Source: Aromatoleum tolulyticum
Lineage (GTDB): Bacteria; Pseudomonadota; Gammaproteobacteria; Burkholderiales; Rhodocyclaceae
Assembly (NCBI RefSeq): GCF_900156155.1
Contig: NZ_FTMD01000010.1
Span: 124,001 to 188,000, forward strand
DNA length: 64,000 bases
Reading direction: 5' to 3'
In this document: positions 51,817 to 60,841 of the stretch, piece after piece
Position numbering within the stretch: the stretch's first letter is position 1
Layout of the letters: every line of letters starts with the position of its first letter
The notes under the pieces: model-generated
What the model was told of the DNA's origin: nothing
Seen by the model: only the letters and a program-made list of their open reading frames with translations
Databases searched by the model: none
Position numbers and translations under genes: made by a program

Positions 51817-53121
51817 ATGGCCGAAAAATTTGACCTCATCGTCGTCGGCGCCGGCATGGCCGGCAACGCCGCCGCCTACACGGCCGCCAAGGCAGGGCTG
51901 AAAGTCCTGCAGATCGAGCGCGGTGAATATCCCGGCTCGAAGAACGTGCAGGGCGCGATCCTCTATGCCGACGCGATCGAGAAGATCATTCCCGATTTCC
52001 GCGAATCGGCGCCGCTCGAACGCCACCTGATCGAACAACGCGTCTGGGTGCTCGACGACGATTCCTACGTCGGCAGCAACTACCGCTCCGAGGAATTCAA
52101 CCGCGAGCCGTACAACCGCTACACCATCATCCGTGCCCAGTTCGACAGGTGGTTCTCTGAACAGGTGACGAAAGCCGGCGGCCTGGTGATCTGCGAAACG
52201 ACGGTGCAGCAACTGTTGATGGACGGCCAGCGCGTGGTCGGCGTGCGGACCGACCGCAAGAACGGCGACGTCTTCGCCGATTGCGTGATCCTCGCCGACG
52301 GCGTCAATTCGCTGCTTGCCAAGCGCGCCGGCTTCCATGAGGAACTCAAGCCCAAGGACATCGCGCTGGCGGTCAAGGAAATCCACTTCCTGCCGCAGGA
52401 GACGATCGAGGCGCGCTTCAACATCGGCGAAGACGAGGGCGTGGTGATCGAAATGGCGGGCAAGGTCACCGCCGGCATGATGGGCACCGCCTTCCTCTAC
52501 ACCAACAAGGAGTCGATCACGCTCGGCATCGGCTGCATGTTGTCGGACTTCAAGAACCAGAAGATCACGCCTTACCAGTTGCTCGAACAGATGAAGGAAC
52601 ACCCGGCGATCAAGCCGCTGCTGGCCGGTTCCGAGATGAAGGAATACGCCGCCCACCTGATCCCCGAAGGCGGCTACAACGCCATGCCGCCAGTCTATGG
52701 CGACGGCTGGATGATCGCCGGCGATGCCGGAATGTTCGTCAACGGCATCCACCGCGAAGGCTCGAACCTGGCCATGACCACCGGCCAGATCGCTGCGCAG
52801 ACGCTGATCGACCTCAAGACGGCGGGCAAGGAGTGTTCGGCTAAAAACCTCAAGAACTACCGCGAGCGCCTCGACCAGAGCTTCGTGATGAAGGACCTCA
52901 AGAAGTACCGCCACATGCCCGAGGTCTTCCACAAGAATTCGCAGTTCTTCACCACCTACCCCGAACTGCTCAACCGCGCCGCGCACACCATGGTCAAGGT
53001 CGACGGCATCGACAAGAAGAGCAAGGAACGCGAAATTCGCGGCAGCTTCGTGCAGGCCCGTTCGCTGTTCGGCCTGCTCGGCGACGCCTTCAAGCTGTGG
53101 CGTGCCTTTCAGGCCCGCTGA
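51817..53121 (+). CDS. fixC: FixC flavoprotein (ETF-quinone oxidoreductase-like)
   Basis: A 434-residue flavoprotein with FAD loop DLIVVGAGMAGNAAAYTA and a geranylgeranyl-reductase-like/ETF:QO fold; GDGWMIAGDAGMFVNGIHRE binds the FAD pyrophosphate. It passes electrons to quinone in the Fix complex with FixX. GAGGAG precedes the ATG. Full-length, so the complex looks functional. The next gene starts 36 bp later. Confidence 0.93.
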   Translation: MAEKFDLIVVGAGMAGNAAAYTAAKAGLKVLQIERGEYPGSKNVQGAILYADAIEKIIPDFRESAPLERHLIEQRVWVLDDDSYVGSNYRSEEFNREPYNRYTIIRAQFDRWFSEQVTKAGGLVICETTVQQLLMDGQRVVGVRTDRKNGDVFADCVILADGVNSLLAKRAGFHEELKPKDIALAVKEIHFLPQETIEARFNIGEDEGVVIEMAGKVTAGMMGTAFLYTNKESITLGIGCMLSDFKNQKITPYQLLEQMKEHPAIKPLLAGSEMKEYAAHLIPEGGYNAMPPVYGDGWMIAGDAGMFVNGIHREGSNLAMTTGQIAAQTLIDLKTAGKECSAKNLKNYRERLDQSFVMKDLKKYRHMPEVFHKNSQFFTTYPELLNRAAHTMVKVDGIDKKSKEREIRGSFVQARSLFGLLGDAFKLWRAFQAR

Positions 53122-53156
53122 GCCGCGCATGCGCCACTGAAAAACTGGAGAACGTC

Positions 53157-53444
53157 ATGATCAAGGTCGAACAGAAGCTGTTTCAGAACCGTTACCGGGT
53201 CGACGCCGGGCGGCCGCACATCAGCATCAAGCAACCCGAGTTATGCACCAATAGTTGCCCCGAGCAGCAATGCGCCACCTGCTGTCCGGCCGGCTGCTAC
53301 GTCGCCGAGGGCAACGGCAAGATCGTCCTGATTACCGATGGCTGTCTGGAATGCGGCACCTGCCGAATCATCTGCGACACGCATCGCAACGTCGAATGGG
53401 ACTGGCCGCGCGGCGGCTTCGGCATTCTTTTCAAATTCGGCTGA
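53157..53444 (+). CDS. fixX: Ferredoxin-like protein FixX
   Basis: A 95-residue ferredoxin-like protein. It has a cysteine-rich N-terminal part (CTNSCPEQQCATCCPAGCY) and LITDGCLECGTCRIICDTH, the FixX-type [4Fe-4S] motifs. It pairs with FixC, as in all fixABCX operons. The start is the ATG at 53157, preceded by TGGAGAA. Electrons leave the complex here toward quinone. Confidence 0.92.
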   Translation: MIKVEQKLFQNRYRVDAGRPHISIKQPELCTNSCPEQQCATCCPAGCYVAEGNGKIVLITDGCLECGTCRIICDTHRNVEWDWPRGGFGILFKFG

Positions 53445-53469
53445 TTGATCCAGGAACAGGCGCTGCTCA

Positions 53470-53931
53470 ATGAACGATATCCATGTTTTTCTTGCCCACG
53501 CCGTTCGGCTCGAGGCCGAGGCTGCCCGCCGTTTCGAGGAGCTGGCCGAGCAGATGCGCTCGGCCGGCAACGCCGAGGTGCAGGACTTCTTCAAGCAAAT
53601 GGCCGAGTTTTCCCGCCGCCACCTGGCCGAAGCCACGGCTCGCAGCGGCTTTCGTCCGCTCCCCGATCTCCAGCCCGACGAGTTCCAGTGGCCTGACGGC
53701 ACCAGCCCGGAGACCGCCGCCTGGAGCGGGGTGGACGGCATGATGGGGGTGGAGGACGCGCTGCAGCTCGCGCTGGAAAGTGAACGTGCCGGGCACGCTT
53801 TTTATGCAATGATCGCGACGAATACCACCAATCCTCGGGTCAAGGCCGCCGCTGACGAATTCACGCAGGAAGAAGCCGAACATGTGGCCGAGCTTGAGCG
53901 CTGGGTGCTGCGCTATGGTGTGCCGGGATAG
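53470..53931 (+). CDS. Ferritin-like (rubrerythrin-type) protein
   Basis: A 153-residue four-helix protein. It carries acidic and histidine residues typical of ferritin-like diiron proteins: EAARRFEELAEQM, FSRRHLAEATARSG, LALESERAGHAFY and FTQEEAEHVAELERW, giving E, E-x2-H and E-x2-H-like groups. It likely binds two iron atoms and may protect nitrogenase from oxygen or peroxides or store iron. It follows fixX by 25 bp, in line with the ferritin-like gene found in several diazotroph nif clusters. Confidence 0.7.
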   Translation: MNDIHVFLAHAVRLEAEAARRFEELAEQMRSAGNAEVQDFFKQMAEFSRRHLAEATARSGFRPLPDLQPDEFQWPDGTSPETAAWSGVDGMMGVEDALQLALESERAGHAFYAMIATNTTNPRVKAAADEFTQEEAEHVAELERWVLRYGVPG

Positions 53932-53954
53932 CGGATTTATTGAGGAGCAGAAAA

Positions 53955-54593
53955 ATGGCCAACTGTTGCCACGACAAAGGCTGTGCGCTCGACGCGCTGC
54001 GCAACCGGCAGGGGCGCACCTTGCGGATCGTGCTGGCGATCAACCTCATGCTGTTTCTGATCGAACTGAGCGCCGGTATCGTCGCATCGTCGACTTCCCT
54101 GATGGCCGATTCGCTGGACAGCCTTGGCGATGCGCTGGTCTATGCCTTCAGCCTCTACGTGCTGTTTCGGAGCGAACGCTGGAAGCTGGGCGCCGCCTTG
54201 CTCAAGGGACTGATCATGCTCGGCTTCGGTGTTGCCGTTACGGTGGCCTTGGTCCATCGGGCGCTGGCGCCGATCGTTCCGGTGGCCGAGATGATCGGCG
54301 GCTTCGGATTGTTCGCACTGGCCGGCAACCTCGCCTGCCTGATCCTGCTGACCCGGCATCGCAGCGACGACATCAACATGGAGTCGGTCTGGCTCTGCTC
54401 GCGCAACGACATCATCGCCAACGTCGGCGTGATTCTGGCCTCGTTTGGCGTTGCGCTCACCGGTTCGATGTGGCCGGACTTCGCGGTCGGCGCAGTGATC
54501 GCGGCGATTTTTCTGCGCTCGGCGCTCTACGTGGTGTCGCAGGCGATCCGGGGATTGCGAGGGCTGGATGGCGATCGAAGCTGCACGATCTGA
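53955..54593 (+). CDS. Short cation-diffusion-facilitator-like transporter
   Basis: A 212-residue membrane protein with six predicted helices and the CDF metal site (SLMADSLDSLGDALVYAFS; SRNDIIANVGVILASFG). It stops right after helix six and lacks the C-terminal cytoplasmic metal-sensing domain of most CDF proteins. GAGGAG lies eight bases before the ATG. A ferritin-like protein precedes it. It may export or balance a metal needed in nitrogen fixation; the cation is unknown. An 11-bp inverted repeat overlaps its end. Confidence 0.7.
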   Translation: MANCCHDKGCALDALRNRQGRTLRIVLAINLMLFLIELSAGIVASSTSLMADSLDSLGDALVYAFSLYVLFRSERWKLGAALLKGLIMLGFGVAVTVALVHRALAPIVPVAEMIGGFGLFALAGNLACLILLTRHRSDDINMESVWLCSRNDIIANVGVILASFGVALTGSMWPDFAVGAVIAAIFLRSALYVVSQAIRGLRGLDGDRSCTI

Positions 54594-54614
54594 CCGACAA
54601 GTATCGGTCAGATC
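54587..54614. terminator. Perfect 11-bp inverted repeat between convergent genes
   Basis: GATCTGACCGA (54587-54597) and TCGGTCAGATC (54604-54614) with loop CAAGTA. It overlaps the stop of the cation transporter gene and lies 56 bp before the convergent reductase stop. There is no T run on either side, so it is a hairpin that may protect or end both messages rather than a standard terminator. Confidence 0.5.
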
Positions 54615-54669
54615 GCCGCATTCTTAGTTCGCCAACGGCGGAACCGAGCGCGCTTGCCCGGGGCGCCGC

Positions 54670-55446
54670 TTATTGCTCGACGAAGGCGCGCTCGATCACG
54701 TAGTCGCCCGCCACGCCGATGTGCGGCGAAATGTGGAAGCCGAAGCCGTCGAGCATCTTGGAAATTTCCTTCAGCATCGCCGGGCTGCCGCAGATCATGC
54801 CGCGATCGCTTGCCGGGTCGAGCGGCGTGTCGCCGATGTCCTCGAACAGCTTGCCCGACATGATCAAGTCGGTCTGCCGGCCTTCGTTGCGGAAGGGTTC
54901 GCGGGTCACCGTCGGGTAATAGACCAGCTTCTCGCGAATCAGGTCGCCCAGATATTCGTGATCCTTGAGATCCTGCTCGATGTAGTCGTGATAGGCCAGC
55001 TCATTGGTCCAGCGGACACCGTGGATCAGGATGACCTTCTCGAAACGCTCGTAGGTTTCGGGATCGTGGACCAGGCTCATGAAGGGAGCCAGTCCGGTGC
55101 CGGTGGCGAACATGAAGAGCCGCTTGCCGGGTTTCAGATCGCGCAGCACCAGCGTGCCGGTCGGCTTCCTGCTGACCAGCAGCTTGTCGCCCGGTTTCAG
55201 GTGCTGCAGGCGCGAGGTCAGCGGGCCGTTCTGCACCTTGATGCTGAAGAATTCGAGGTGTTCCTCGTAGTTGGCGCTGGCGATGCTGTAGGCCCGCATC
55301 AGCGGCTTGCCATCGACTTCGATGCCGATCATGACGAACTGGCCGTTGATGAAACGCAGGCCGGGGTCACGCGTGGTGCGGAAGGAAAAAAGACCGTCAT
55401 TCCAATGATGGACGGAGAGGACAGTTTCTTGCAGTAGATTGCTCAT
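54670..55446 (-). CDS. fpr: Ferredoxin-NADP reductase (Fpr-type)
   Basis: A 258-residue flavoprotein. Its FAD domain contains RAYSIAS, the NADP domain has FATGTGLAPFMSL and ICGSPAMLKE, and the C-terminus ends in ERAFVEQ. The layout matches bacterial Fpr/subclass I. It exchanges electrons between NADP(H) and ferredoxin or flavodoxin. Facing the fix operon, it could feed or recycle the nif-type ferredoxin. It is convergent with the transporter and 49 bp from the kdpE-like stop. Confidence 0.9.
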   Translation of the reverse strand: MSNLLQETVLSVHHWNDGLFSFRTTRDPGLRFINGQFVMIGIEVDGKPLMRAYSIASANYEEHLEFFSIKVQNGPLTSRLQHLKPGDKLLVSRKPTGTLVLRDLKPGKRLFMFATGTGLAPFMSLVHDPETYERFEKVILIHGVRWTNELAYHDYIEQDLKDHEYLGDLIREKLVYYPTVTREPFRNEGRQTDLIMSGKLFEDIGDTPLDPASDRGMICGSPAMLKEISKMLDGFGFHISPHIGVAGDYVIERAFVEQ

Positions 55447-55495
55447 GATTCAAGGTTTCGTGGGGAAGGTGAAGAAAGCAGCGGAACTGAAATGC

Positions 55496-56191
55496 TCATG
55501 ATTCGAAGCGGTAGCCGACGCCGATTTCAGTCAGGATGAAGCGCGGTTGCGTCGGCGTGTCTTCGATCTTCTGGCGCAGATGTCCGACATAGACCCGGAG
55601 ATACTGATGGTTCTCGACCGCCTGACCGCCCCACACCTGCGCCAGCAGGTGGCGGTGGGTCAGCACGCGGCCGGGATTGGCGGCCATATAGACCAGCAGG
55701 CGATATTCGATCTGGGTCAGGTGGATCGGAACACCCGCGCGGGTGACCACCCGATTGACGCAGTCAATGGCATAGTCGCCGAATTCGATCTTCGGGGCGG
55801 CGCCCTGCAACTCAGTCGGCCGGCGGCGCAGCAGGGCGCGAACGCGGGCCAGCAACTCGGCGACACCGAAAGGTTTGGTCAGGTAGTCGTCGGCGCCGGC
55901 GTCGAGAGCTTCGACCTTGCTTTCCTCTTCCGAGCGGGCCGACAGCACGAGGATGGGAACCGCGGACCAAGTCCGATAGTCGCGGATGAAGTCCACCCCG
56001 TCCCGGTCGGGCAGGCCGAGGTCGAGGATGACCAGATGGGGCAGTCTTGACGCGGCCTGCACGGCCGCGTGGCCGGCCGTTGCCGCCTCACAAACGGCAA
56101 AGCCCTCGCATTCGAGCGCCGTCACCACGGCTTCCCGGATCTGCCGTTCGTCTTCGACGACCAGAATGGTTTCAATACCGCTGTCGCTCAT
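55496..56191 (-). CDS. kdpE: KdpE-like OmpR-family response regulator
   Basis: A 231-residue regulator. Its receiver domain has acidic residues VVEDER, phospho-acceptor D57 (LVILDLGLPDRDG) and K in YLTKPFG. An OmpR-type winged helix follows (HLTQIEYRLLVYMAANPGRV; LRVYVGHLRQKIE). Its start overlaps the kinase stop by ATGA, so they form a pair. KdpE controls potassium uptake genes kdpFABC, which are not in this window. It is like KdpE in the receiver and output segments, but the target here is unclear. Confidence 0.8.
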   Translation of the reverse strand: MSDSGIETILVVEDERQIREAVVTALECEGFAVCEAATAGHAAVQAASRLPHLVILDLGLPDRDGVDFIRDYRTWSAVPILVLSARSEEESKVEALDAGADDYLTKPFGVAELLARVRALLRRRPTELQGAAPKIEFGDYAIDCVNRVVTRAGVPIHLTQIEYRLLVYMAANPGRVLTHRHLLAQVWGGQAVENHQYLRVYVGHLRQKIEDTPTQPRFILTEIGVGYRFES

Positions 56192-57687
56192 ACCGGGAGT
56201 TCCATTTCGTCGAAGTCGGGCGGGGTACCGACCGGCAGGCGGATGCGGAAGCAGCTGCCGCCGCCGAAGCGGTTCCGTGCCGTGATGTTGCCGCCGTGTG
56301 CTTCGACGATGGTCTTGGCGATCGACAGGCCAAGTCCGATGCCCGGTACGTCCGACTCGACGCGACCGCGCTGGAACAGGTCGAATATCTTGTCGATCGC
56401 TTCGGCGGGAATGCCGGGGCCTGAATCACAGATCGAGAGTTCGACATCGCCGGCCAGTTGCCTGGCGGCGATCTCGATCGGAGTATCCGCCGGCGCGTAT
56501 TTGATCGCGTTCTCGATCAAATTCCACAGCACGCGCTCGATCAGGACGGCGTCAATGTTGATCGGCGGCAACTCAGCCGAAACATCGACCGTGATTTCAC
56601 GGTCTTTCCACTGGGCTCTTACCTGTTGCAAGGTCGCCCCCAAGACTTCATCGACGGGTTGCCAGGCGGTTTTCAGTTCCAGTTTCCCCGCGCTGAGCCG
56701 CGCCATTTCAAGCAGATTGGTCATCTGCCGGCTGATCGACAGGGCCTGATTGCGTATCGCTTCGAGCACCGTTTTCTGGCGTTCGGGAGAAACCTTGCCC
56801 AAGACGACCGTGTCAACCATGCCGACCAGCGCCGTCAACGGCGTTCTCAGATCATGCGACAGGGCAGAGAGAACCGAGCTGCGCAAGGATTCTGCGGCGT
56901 GCTTGATTTCGGTGGCCCGGGCAATTTCGGCAAAGTGTGAGCGTTCCAGGGCGACGGCAAGCACCGAAGCTGCGGTTTCGATGTATTCGACGGCGGCGTC
57001 GGAACTGACACCGGCCAAGGCGGTCTTGAAGCGCAAAACCCCTTGTGTTCCGCTGGCGGCATTGAGCAAGACATAAGCATAGGAATGTCCGTCGCGGGTC
57101 GGGCTCGAAATGAACATTTTCTTTTCGGCACATTGCCTGACCAACGCCGGTTTGGTCAGCGGGTCGAGCTCCTGATCCATTTCGGACGGCGTGATGACTC
57201 GAATGTCTTGCGCCTGCACCGATGCCTCAAGGAAGCGGCTTGCCGATTGAATGACCTCGTCGCGGGTCAAGGCACCAGCCAGGGCTTGGGCGAAACCGTA
57301 AAGTTCTGCACTCTCGCCGGTTTTTCGGGAGGCGAAGTCCGCGTGCTGTTTTAGGCGGGAGGTCAGGTGGCCGACCAGAATGGCCACCACCAGCATGATG
57401 ACGGCACTCAGCAGATACTGCGTTTCGGTGATCGCCAGTGAAAAGTGTGGCGGCACAAAAACATAGGCAAAGCTCAGCGACCCGAAAAGTGCCGCCGCGA
57501 TCGCCGGGCTGCGACCGAATCTGACGGCAATGATCACGACGGCCAGGACGTACAGCAGCGCGACGTTGGACAGGTCGAGAAAAGCGCGTGCCGGACTGAG
57601 CAGCAAGGAACCGGAAGAAATAACCAGCACCGCCCAAAGATGTCCCGCCATGGCCGGAGAGTAAACGGGTTTGGGCAGAAGATTCAT
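56188..57687 (-). CDS. Sensor histidine kinase, KdpD-like C-terminal half (DUF4118)
   Basis: A 499-residue kinase with four close hydrophobic segments (about 13-110, DUF4118), a GAF-like region and HisKA with SALSHDLRTPLTALVG. HATPase has LIENAIKYAPADTP, DSGPGIP and GIGLGLSIAK. The cytosolic N-terminal KdpD sensor (Usp-like with Walker motif, ~400 residues) of standard KdpD is absent, although the frame is open upstream without homology. Its start is uncertain (ATG at 57687, no clear RBS; others at 57651 and 57741). This makes it an orphan relative that may sense a different cue. Confidence 0.78.
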   Translation of the reverse strand: MNLLPKPVYSPAMAGHLWAVLVISSGSLLLSPARAFLDLSNVALLYVLAVVIIAVRFGRSPAIAAALFGSLSFAYVFVPPHFSLAITETQYLLSAVIMLVVAILVGHLTSRLKQHADFASRKTGESAELYGFAQALAGALTRDEVIQSASRFLEASVQAQDIRVITPSEMDQELDPLTKPALVRQCAEKKMFISSPTRDGHSYAYVLLNAASGTQGVLRFKTALAGVSSDAAVEYIETAASVLAVALERSHFAEIARATEIKHAAESLRSSVLSALSHDLRTPLTALVGMVDTVVLGKVSPERQKTVLEAIRNQALSISRQMTNLLEMARLSAGKLELKTAWQPVDEVLGATLQQVRAQWKDREITVDVSAELPPINIDAVLIERVLWNLIENAIKYAPADTPIEIAARQLAGDVELSICDSGPGIPAEAIDKIFDLFQRGRVESDVPGIGLGLSIAKTIVEAHGGNITARNRFGGGSCFRIRLPVGTPPDFDEMELPV

Positions 57688-58056
57688 AGGCTGCGATGCT
57701 ATGAAGATGCGTATAAAAATGCCATAAATGAGCTGTTGCATCGCGGCACTGGGCCGTTTCATTGCTGCTCGTAGCGGCGGCCGTCGAGGCCGAGCACACC
57801 ACCTCCATCTACGCCGGAACGGCCCCCCACTCCCGACCCGAAGACAAGCCGCATCCTGCGGGCTATAAATCAATTGTCGGCCAGGCAGGCGAACGGGATG
57901 ACGGCTCACCCGGCGTCGCTTGCGCCGGTCCGAGGCGAGGCTTGGTTGGCTGCACGCGGTATGCGGCCGGCTGCCGCTCCACTGCCGACGTCGGCGCATG
58001 GAACGAGCGGATGCCTTGTCGGGCTTGCCCTGGAAACGCAGACCCTGGAGAGTGTG
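57688..58056. promoter_or_regulatory. Intergenic region upstream of the KdpD-like gene and the small gene at 58057
   Basis: This 369-bp gap has an AT-rich segment at about 57700-57730 (GATGCGTATAAAAATGCC), likely the promoter of the minus-strand kinase operon. The rest is GC-rich and shows no supported gene; in-phase frames ahead of 58057 have no start signal. Confidence 0.4.
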
Positions 58057-58386
58057 ATGCTTCCGCGTGCCGATGACCCCCCTCGCCGCGAACCCCTTCC
58101 GCATCGCTGGCATGTGCTGCAGATGTTGCGGTCGATGCATGCAGGACATCCTTTCATCCACCTGTGGGATCTCTCCTGCCTCACGCACCTCGAAGGCGCG
58201 CCGATGGCGGTGCATTACTTCGGCTTTCTGGAGCGCAACGGCTACATCGTGCCGTGTGCGAAGGAAGGAACGCGCGCGCACTATTACACCTTGTCCGCCG
58301 ACGGGGTCGCGCTTTACGAGGCCGGGGAACGGTGGTGGCGCACCTTGCGGTGGCGGCAGAAGTATTTGGTGATCTGGCACGGTTGA
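58057..58386 (+). CDS. Small uncharacterised protein, possible winged-helix fold
   Basis: A 109-residue protein that begins at an ATG with GGAG seven bases upstream. LQMLRSMHAGHPFIHLWDLS, then LEGAPMAVHYFGFLERNGYI and RAHYYTLSADGVALYEAGER look like the helix-helix-beta wing of PadR/MarR-type winged helices (turn, recognition helix, wing). No exact family is recognised. If it binds DNA, the TonB receptor gene 158 bp later is a candidate target. Confidence 0.5.
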   Translation: MLPRADDPPRREPLPHRWHVLQMLRSMHAGHPFIHLWDLSCLTHLEGAPMAVHYFGFLERNGYIVPCAKEGTRAHYYTLSADGVALYEAGERWWRTLRWRQKYLVIWHG

Positions 58387-58544
58387 GGCGGCGCGCGGCT
58401 TTGCGCACCGGCGTTTCCCGCGCGCGGCCTCATGATTTTCTGTAGTGCGATTCCGCGGACTTTTGGACGCGGGACTGTGCGCGGGTCCGTAAAGTTGGTA
58501 CAAACGCCCCACGCGGCGTACTCCAACCGACAGGATCCGGAATC

Positions 58545-60734
58545 ATGTTCGCTTCCACCCGCAAATCTCCCGCCTCCTCCCCGCGCACGCGGCTTCGACC
58601 ACTTCCCCTGGCACTGCTCGCCTGTGTGGGGGCCTCCGCCGTGGGGGCCGCGGAGCCCGCTCCGATACTGAACCCGGTGGTCGTCACCGGCAGCCGCGTC
58701 GAGGCCGAAAGCTTCGATCTGCCCTTCTCCGTGGATGCGGTGGATATGCAGGCGGTGCAGGCGAGCAATCTCGGCGTGAATGCGTCCGAGGCGCTCGCGG
58801 GGGTGCCGGGACTGGTGGTGCAGAATCGCCAGAACTACGCGCAGGATCTGCAGATTTCGGTACGCGGCTTCGGCAGCCGGGCGGCCTTCGGCGTACGCGG
58901 GGTGAAGCTGATCGCCGACGGCATCCCGGCCAGCACACCGGACGGACAGGGCCAGGCGGCGACCTTCAACCTCGACACGGCCGAACGCATCGAGGTGATG
59001 CGCGGGCCCTTCTCCACCGTGTATGGCAACCATGCCGGGGGCGTGATCCAACTGTTCTCGCGCGACCCGAAGGGTGCGCCGACGCTGCGCGGCGGGGTGC
59101 TGGGCGGTTCGTGGGGCACGACCAAGGTGGACATCGGCGCCGAAGGCGAAAAGAACGGCGTGGGTTATGTCGTCGACGCGTCGCGCTTCGATACCGACGG
59201 CTACCGCGACCACAGCGCCGCGACCCGCGATCAGCTCTTCGGCAAGCTGCTGTTCCGCCCGGATCAGGACAGCAAGCTGACGCTGGTGGCGAATGCGCTG
59301 CGGCAGGACGATACGGACGATCCGCTGGGGATCAGGTGGGAGACCTACAAGGACGATCCGCGCGACGGGGAAATCGACCAGACCGACACGCAGACGCCCA
59401 AGCGCACGGTCGCGGAACGCTACGACACACGCAAGAGCATCGACCACCGTCAGGGCGGCGCGACGTACGAACGGCGTTTTGGCGCGGGGCGGCTGCAGCT
59501 TTCAGCCTACGCTGGCGAGCGCAGCGTGATCCAGTACCAGGCGATTCCGCGCGGACCGCAGCTGGCACCGCGCCATTCGGGCGGCGTGATCGACTTTGAC
59601 CGCAGTTTCCACGGTCTCGGCGCGCGCTGGATCCATACCCTTGCGGCTGGTCCGGGAGACCTGACGCTCACGGGCGGCATCGACTACGATCGCTCAGAGG
59701 ATGCGCGCAAGGGCTATCAGAACTTCCTTGCCAGCAACCCCAATGTATTCGGGGTGAAAGGTGCCCTGCGCCGCGACGAGACCGACACCGTGACCAGCGT
59801 CGACCCGTACGTGCAGGCGAGCTGGAAGCTCGACAAGTGGACACTGCAGGCGGGACTGCGCCACAGCGACGTGAAGTTCGAGGTCGACGACAAGTACATC
59901 GTGACGAACAACCCCGACGATAGTGGCGACATACGCTATCGCAAGACCACGCCGGCGCTGGGCATCGTCTATCACCTGAGTCCGGTGGTGAACCTGTACG
60001 CGAGCGCGGCGCGCGGCTTCGAGACGCCGACGCTGACGGAGCTCTCCTATTCCGGCACGAGCTCGACGGACGGTTTCAACTTCGGCCTGAAGCCCGCGAC
60101 CAGCAAGCAGTACGAGCTCGGAGCCAAGGCCTTCGTGGGCGAGAACACGCGCGTGAACGTCGCCGTGTTCGAAATCCGCACCAAGGACGAGCTGGTGGTC
60201 GACACCGCTGCCGGCGGACGCACGGTGTTCAAGAACGCGGGCTCGACGCTGCGCCAAGGCATCGAGTTCGCGGCCGATACGGAGTTTTCGCGCAACTGGC
60301 GCGGACGGCTGTCGGTGACGCAACTGCACGCGATCTACAACGAGGATTTCATCACCGGGCGATCGCCCAACGAGAAACTCGTGAAAGACGGCAAGCGCAT
60401 CCCCGGCATCCCCGCGCTCTCCGCCTATGCCGAGCTGGAATGGAAGCCGCGTGCAGGCCTGGCTAGCGCCGTCGAGGTTCTGCACCGGAGCAAGATCTAC
60501 GTCGAGGACACGAATGTCGAGCGCGCCGCACCGGGTTACACGCTGGCTAACCTGCGCCTGACGGCCGAGCAGCGGTCGGGGAACTGGACCTTCCAGGAGA
60601 TGGTGCGCGTGGATAACCTCTTCGACAAGGAACATGTCGCGTCGGTGATCGTCGGCGACGGCAACAAACGTTTCTACGAACCCGGCCCGACCCGCAGCGT
60701 GTACGCGGGCATCAAGACGAGCTACCGATTCTGA
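58545..60734 (+). CDS. TonB-dependent outer-membrane receptor
   Basis: A 729-residue receptor. A long basic leader and signal peptide (LPLALLACVGASAVGAAEPA) are followed by PILNPVVVTGSR. The plug domain has ISVRGFGSRAAFGVRGVKL and ERIEVMRGPFSTVYGNHAGG, then a 22-stranded barrel ends in the terminal aromatic residue YRF. The substrate is unknown; sequence is in the FecA/iron-siderophore-like style but no ligand signature is evident. It is followed by a strong terminator. The only TonB receptor in the window. Confidence 0.85.
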   Translation: MFASTRKSPASSPRTRLRPLPLALLACVGASAVGAAEPAPILNPVVVTGSRVEAESFDLPFSVDAVDMQAVQASNLGVNASEALAGVPGLVVQNRQNYAQDLQISVRGFGSRAAFGVRGVKLIADGIPASTPDGQGQAATFNLDTAERIEVMRGPFSTVYGNHAGGVIQLFSRDPKGAPTLRGGVLGGSWGTTKVDIGAEGEKNGVGYVVDASRFDTDGYRDHSAATRDQLFGKLLFRPDQDSKLTLVANALRQDDTDDPLGIRWETYKDDPRDGEIDQTDTQTPKRTVAERYDTRKSIDHRQGGATYERRFGAGRLQLSAYAGERSVIQYQAIPRGPQLAPRHSGGVIDFDRSFHGLGARWIHTLAAGPGDLTLTGGIDYDRSEDARKGYQNFLASNPNVFGVKGALRRDETDTVTSVDPYVQASWKLDKWTLQAGLRHSDVKFEVDDKYIVTNNPDDSGDIRYRKTTPALGIVYHLSPVVNLYASAARGFETPTLTELSYSGTSSTDGFNFGLKPATSKQYELGAKAFVGENTRVNVAVFEIRTKDELVVDTAAGGRTVFKNAGSTLRQGIEFAADTEFSRNWRGRLSVTQLHAIYNEDFITGRSPNEKLVKDGKRIPGIPALSAYAELEWKPRAGLASAVEVLHRSKIYVEDTNVERAAPGYTLANLRLTAEQRSGNWTFQEMVRVDNLFDKEHVASVIVGDGNKRFYEPGPTRSVYAGIKTSYRF

Positions 60735-60788
60735 CCGGCCCCGCACTCCTCCTTCGCGGCGTCCTCCTCCGTCACGGCGACCGCTTCC

Positions 60789-60826
60789 GCCCTGCCCGGC
60801 TCGTTCGGGCGGGGCTCGTTTTTTTT
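60789..60826 (+). terminator. Strong rho-independent terminator after the TonB receptor gene
   Basis: GCCCTGCCCG (60789-60798) pairs with CGGGCGGGGC (60806-60815) over 10 bp with one G-U pair; the loop is 7 bases, and eight T follow at 60819-60826. It ends the TonB receptor transcript. It also lies inside the reading frame that would give the next gene a signal peptide. Confidence 0.85.
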
Positions 60827-60841
60827 GTCGCAGCCCTGCTC

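Noticed and set aside
57688-58512. N-terminal KdpD sensor domain upstream of the histidine kinase
   Set aside because: The open frame upstream has no Walker or Usp-like sequence and reads as low-complexity basic residues, so it is not coding.
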